From CAZDBA01 sp964503615 (GTDB lineage: Bacteria; Planctomycetota; Planctomycetia; Pirellulales; Pirellulaceae): a stretch of 5,879 nt of DNA. The translations under genes were made by a program, and so were the position numbers. Below are positions 4,974 through 5,879 of the stretch, piece by piece. Numbering within the stretch: the first letter of the stretch is position 1; each line of letters begins with the position of its first letter. The notes below the pieces were generated by a model. That model made no database searches. It saw only the letters and a list, made by a program, of their open reading frames with translations, and was not told the DNA's origin. The stretch is from assembly GCA_964503615.1 (NCBI GenBank), contig CAZDBA010000220.1, forward strand, positions 1 through 5,879, given 5' to 3'.

Positions 4974-5867
4974 CTAAGGTCCAGGTGCTGTTCCTCCGCC
5001 TCCGCTCAAGAGGCCAATAAATGGTGCAATATCCCGAAAGTCAACGATTTCATTTCCATCGATATCCCCTTCTTCTTGAAACATTTGTCCAGCCAATAAA
5101 GCGATGAATGGAGCAATATCTGAAAAGTCCACAGACATGTCCAAGTTTATATCTCCAAGAATAACCTTTGGTCCGGCCGGTCCCGTGGCGGTTATCGTCA
5201 CCCCAGCCATGAAAAGCTGAACCGTTCTAGTTACCGTGATCTCAAGGTTTCCGCTTCCGTCGGTACACAAACCGGAAAGAGTCATGTAACCTGCATCTGG
5301 CATTCCCGATTCGTTGGCTGTCTCTGCAATTTGGCCATCAATTTCCCAAATCGTATTGAAGTTGTCATTGGGACCGTCATGTAGATAACCACCTGTAACT
5401 TCGTAGGCTAGGGTGTCGTCCAAACCACTAAACGTCAAAACAAAGTTTCCATCTTCGGCAAGGGGTCCGCCGTCGGCTCTATCGAGATTGCCAACATTGG
5501 CCGCACCGTAGTTATCAACACCGATAGTCGGATCATCAAACGGTGCCGGTCCTGCCGAGCCTGCAATACCGGTCAGCCCAGAATCTTTGCCGGCGTTGTT
5601 TGTGACACTGAAATCAATGGTGGACGGGTTCCCACTAAGCATCATCACTGCAGGAAGAGTCTCAGTTGTGCCATCTGCTGTTTGCAGGTTGAATTCGTTG
5701 AAGTTCGTGCCAGCAGTTGGAGGGACACCAGAATCGGTACCAAAGACAGTACCCGTTGTACCGAAGTCGATACCAATTGATTCACCGATTGCAAGCTGCT
5801 GTGCTGATGCGGTGTTTACTGCCATTGCCATAGCAAAGCAGCATACTACTCCAATAACTTTTTTCAT
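4974..5867 (-). CDS. Secreted protein with C-terminal dockerin-like repeat pair (297 aa)
   Basis: A signal peptide spans residues 1-22 (MKK start, hydrophobic core, ASA|QQ cleavage site). The mature region (about 28-228) is acidic, glycine-rich and likely all-beta. It opens with IGIDFGTTGT (31-40) and NFNEFN (55-60), resembling the jelly-roll-like domains seen in planctomycete and PEP-CTERM-bearing secreted proteins, and closes with a strand-rich LEITVTRTVQLFMAGVTITA (208-227). The C-terminus carries two calcium-loop repeats: GDINLDMSVDFSDIAPFIAL (238-257) and GDIDGNEIVDFRDIAPFIGL (267-286), each with Asp/Asn residues spaced as in a dockerin EF-hand-like loop. The protein then ends in GGGGTAPGP. 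Dockerin-like pairs are common tails on planctomycete exported proteins, and their partner there is generally unknown. No catalytic domain is recognised. A strong GGAG ribosome site lies 7 nt before ATG 5867. Carbohydrate binding or surface display is inference. Confidence 0.85.
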   Translation of the reverse strand: MKKVIGVVCCFAMAMAVNTASAQQLAIGESIGIDFGTTGTVFGTDSGVPPTAGTNFNEFNLQTADGTTETLPAVMMLSGNPSTIDFSVTNNAGKDSGLTGIAGSAGPAPFDDPTIGVDNYGAANVGNLDRADGGPLAEDGNFVLTFSGLDDTLAYEVTGGYLHDGPNDNFNTIWEIDGQIAETANESGMPDAGYMTLSGLCTDGSGNLEITVTRTVQLFMAGVTITATGPAGPKVILGDINLDMSVDFSDIAPFIALLAGQMFQEEGDIDGNEIVDFRDIAPFIGLLSGGGGTAPGP

Positions 5868-5874
5868 TTGATTT

Positions 5875-5878
5875 CTCC
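5875..5878 (-). promoter_or_regulatory. Ribosome binding site GGAG for the dockerin-tailed gene
   Basis: Minus-strand GGAG stands 7 nt before ATG 5867. It is the best Shine-Dalgarno in the window and settles the start, in agreement with the signal peptide beginning MKK. Confidence 0.75.
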
Positions 5879-5879
5879 G

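Overview
The window looks like a chromosomal segment of a marine planctomycete, most likely a Pirellulaceae/Rhodopirellula-type bacterium. This rests on a secreted protein ending in two dockerin-like calcium-loop repeats with the 'DFxDIAPFIxLLxG' signature, a signal-peptide protein resembling the DUF6263 family, two tiny proteins whose sequences recall Pirellulaceae-restricted hypotheticals, a spread-out layout with long gaps and few operons, and an intergenic block of hairpins of the 'agccctgaaggggcgacat' type that I associate with planctomycete genomes. No search was run; the assignment rests on recognition only.

Layout. Positions 1-216 (minus) hold the N-terminus of a lipoprotein that runs off the left edge, with a candidate sigma70-like promoter at 335-363. 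After a 402-bp gap containing two inverted repeats comes a 106-aa small basic protein (619-939, plus). It converges on a 75-aa small protein (1017-1244, minus). Positions 1245-1679 carry no gene but contain a run of small hairpins. A 196-aa protein with a four-cysteine zinc ribbon and a transposase-OrfA-like helix-turn-helix follows (1680-2270, minus); a hairpin in its leader covers its ribosome binding site. Across a 308-bp divergent gap lies a complete RluA/RluD-family pseudouridine synthase (2579-3565, plus). Next is the exported DUF6263-like protein (3820-4800, plus), converging on a secreted dockerin-tailed protein (4974-5867, minus). The 173-bp gap between these two holds a long hairpin and a minus-strand intrinsic terminator.

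The genes do not form an evident pathway: no two adjacent genes share a strand with short spacing, so each is probably its own transcription unit. One is translation-apparatus housekeeping (rRNA pseudouridylation), three are cell-envelope or exported proteins (lipoprotein, DUF6263-like, dockerin-tailed), two are small unknowns, and one is a DNA-binding-type protein probably derived from a mobile element. I see no defence island, CRISPR array, tRNA, rRNA or intact insertion sequence. The parts most worth a second look are the zinc-ribbon/HTH protein with its structured leader, and the adjacent hairpin-repeat block.
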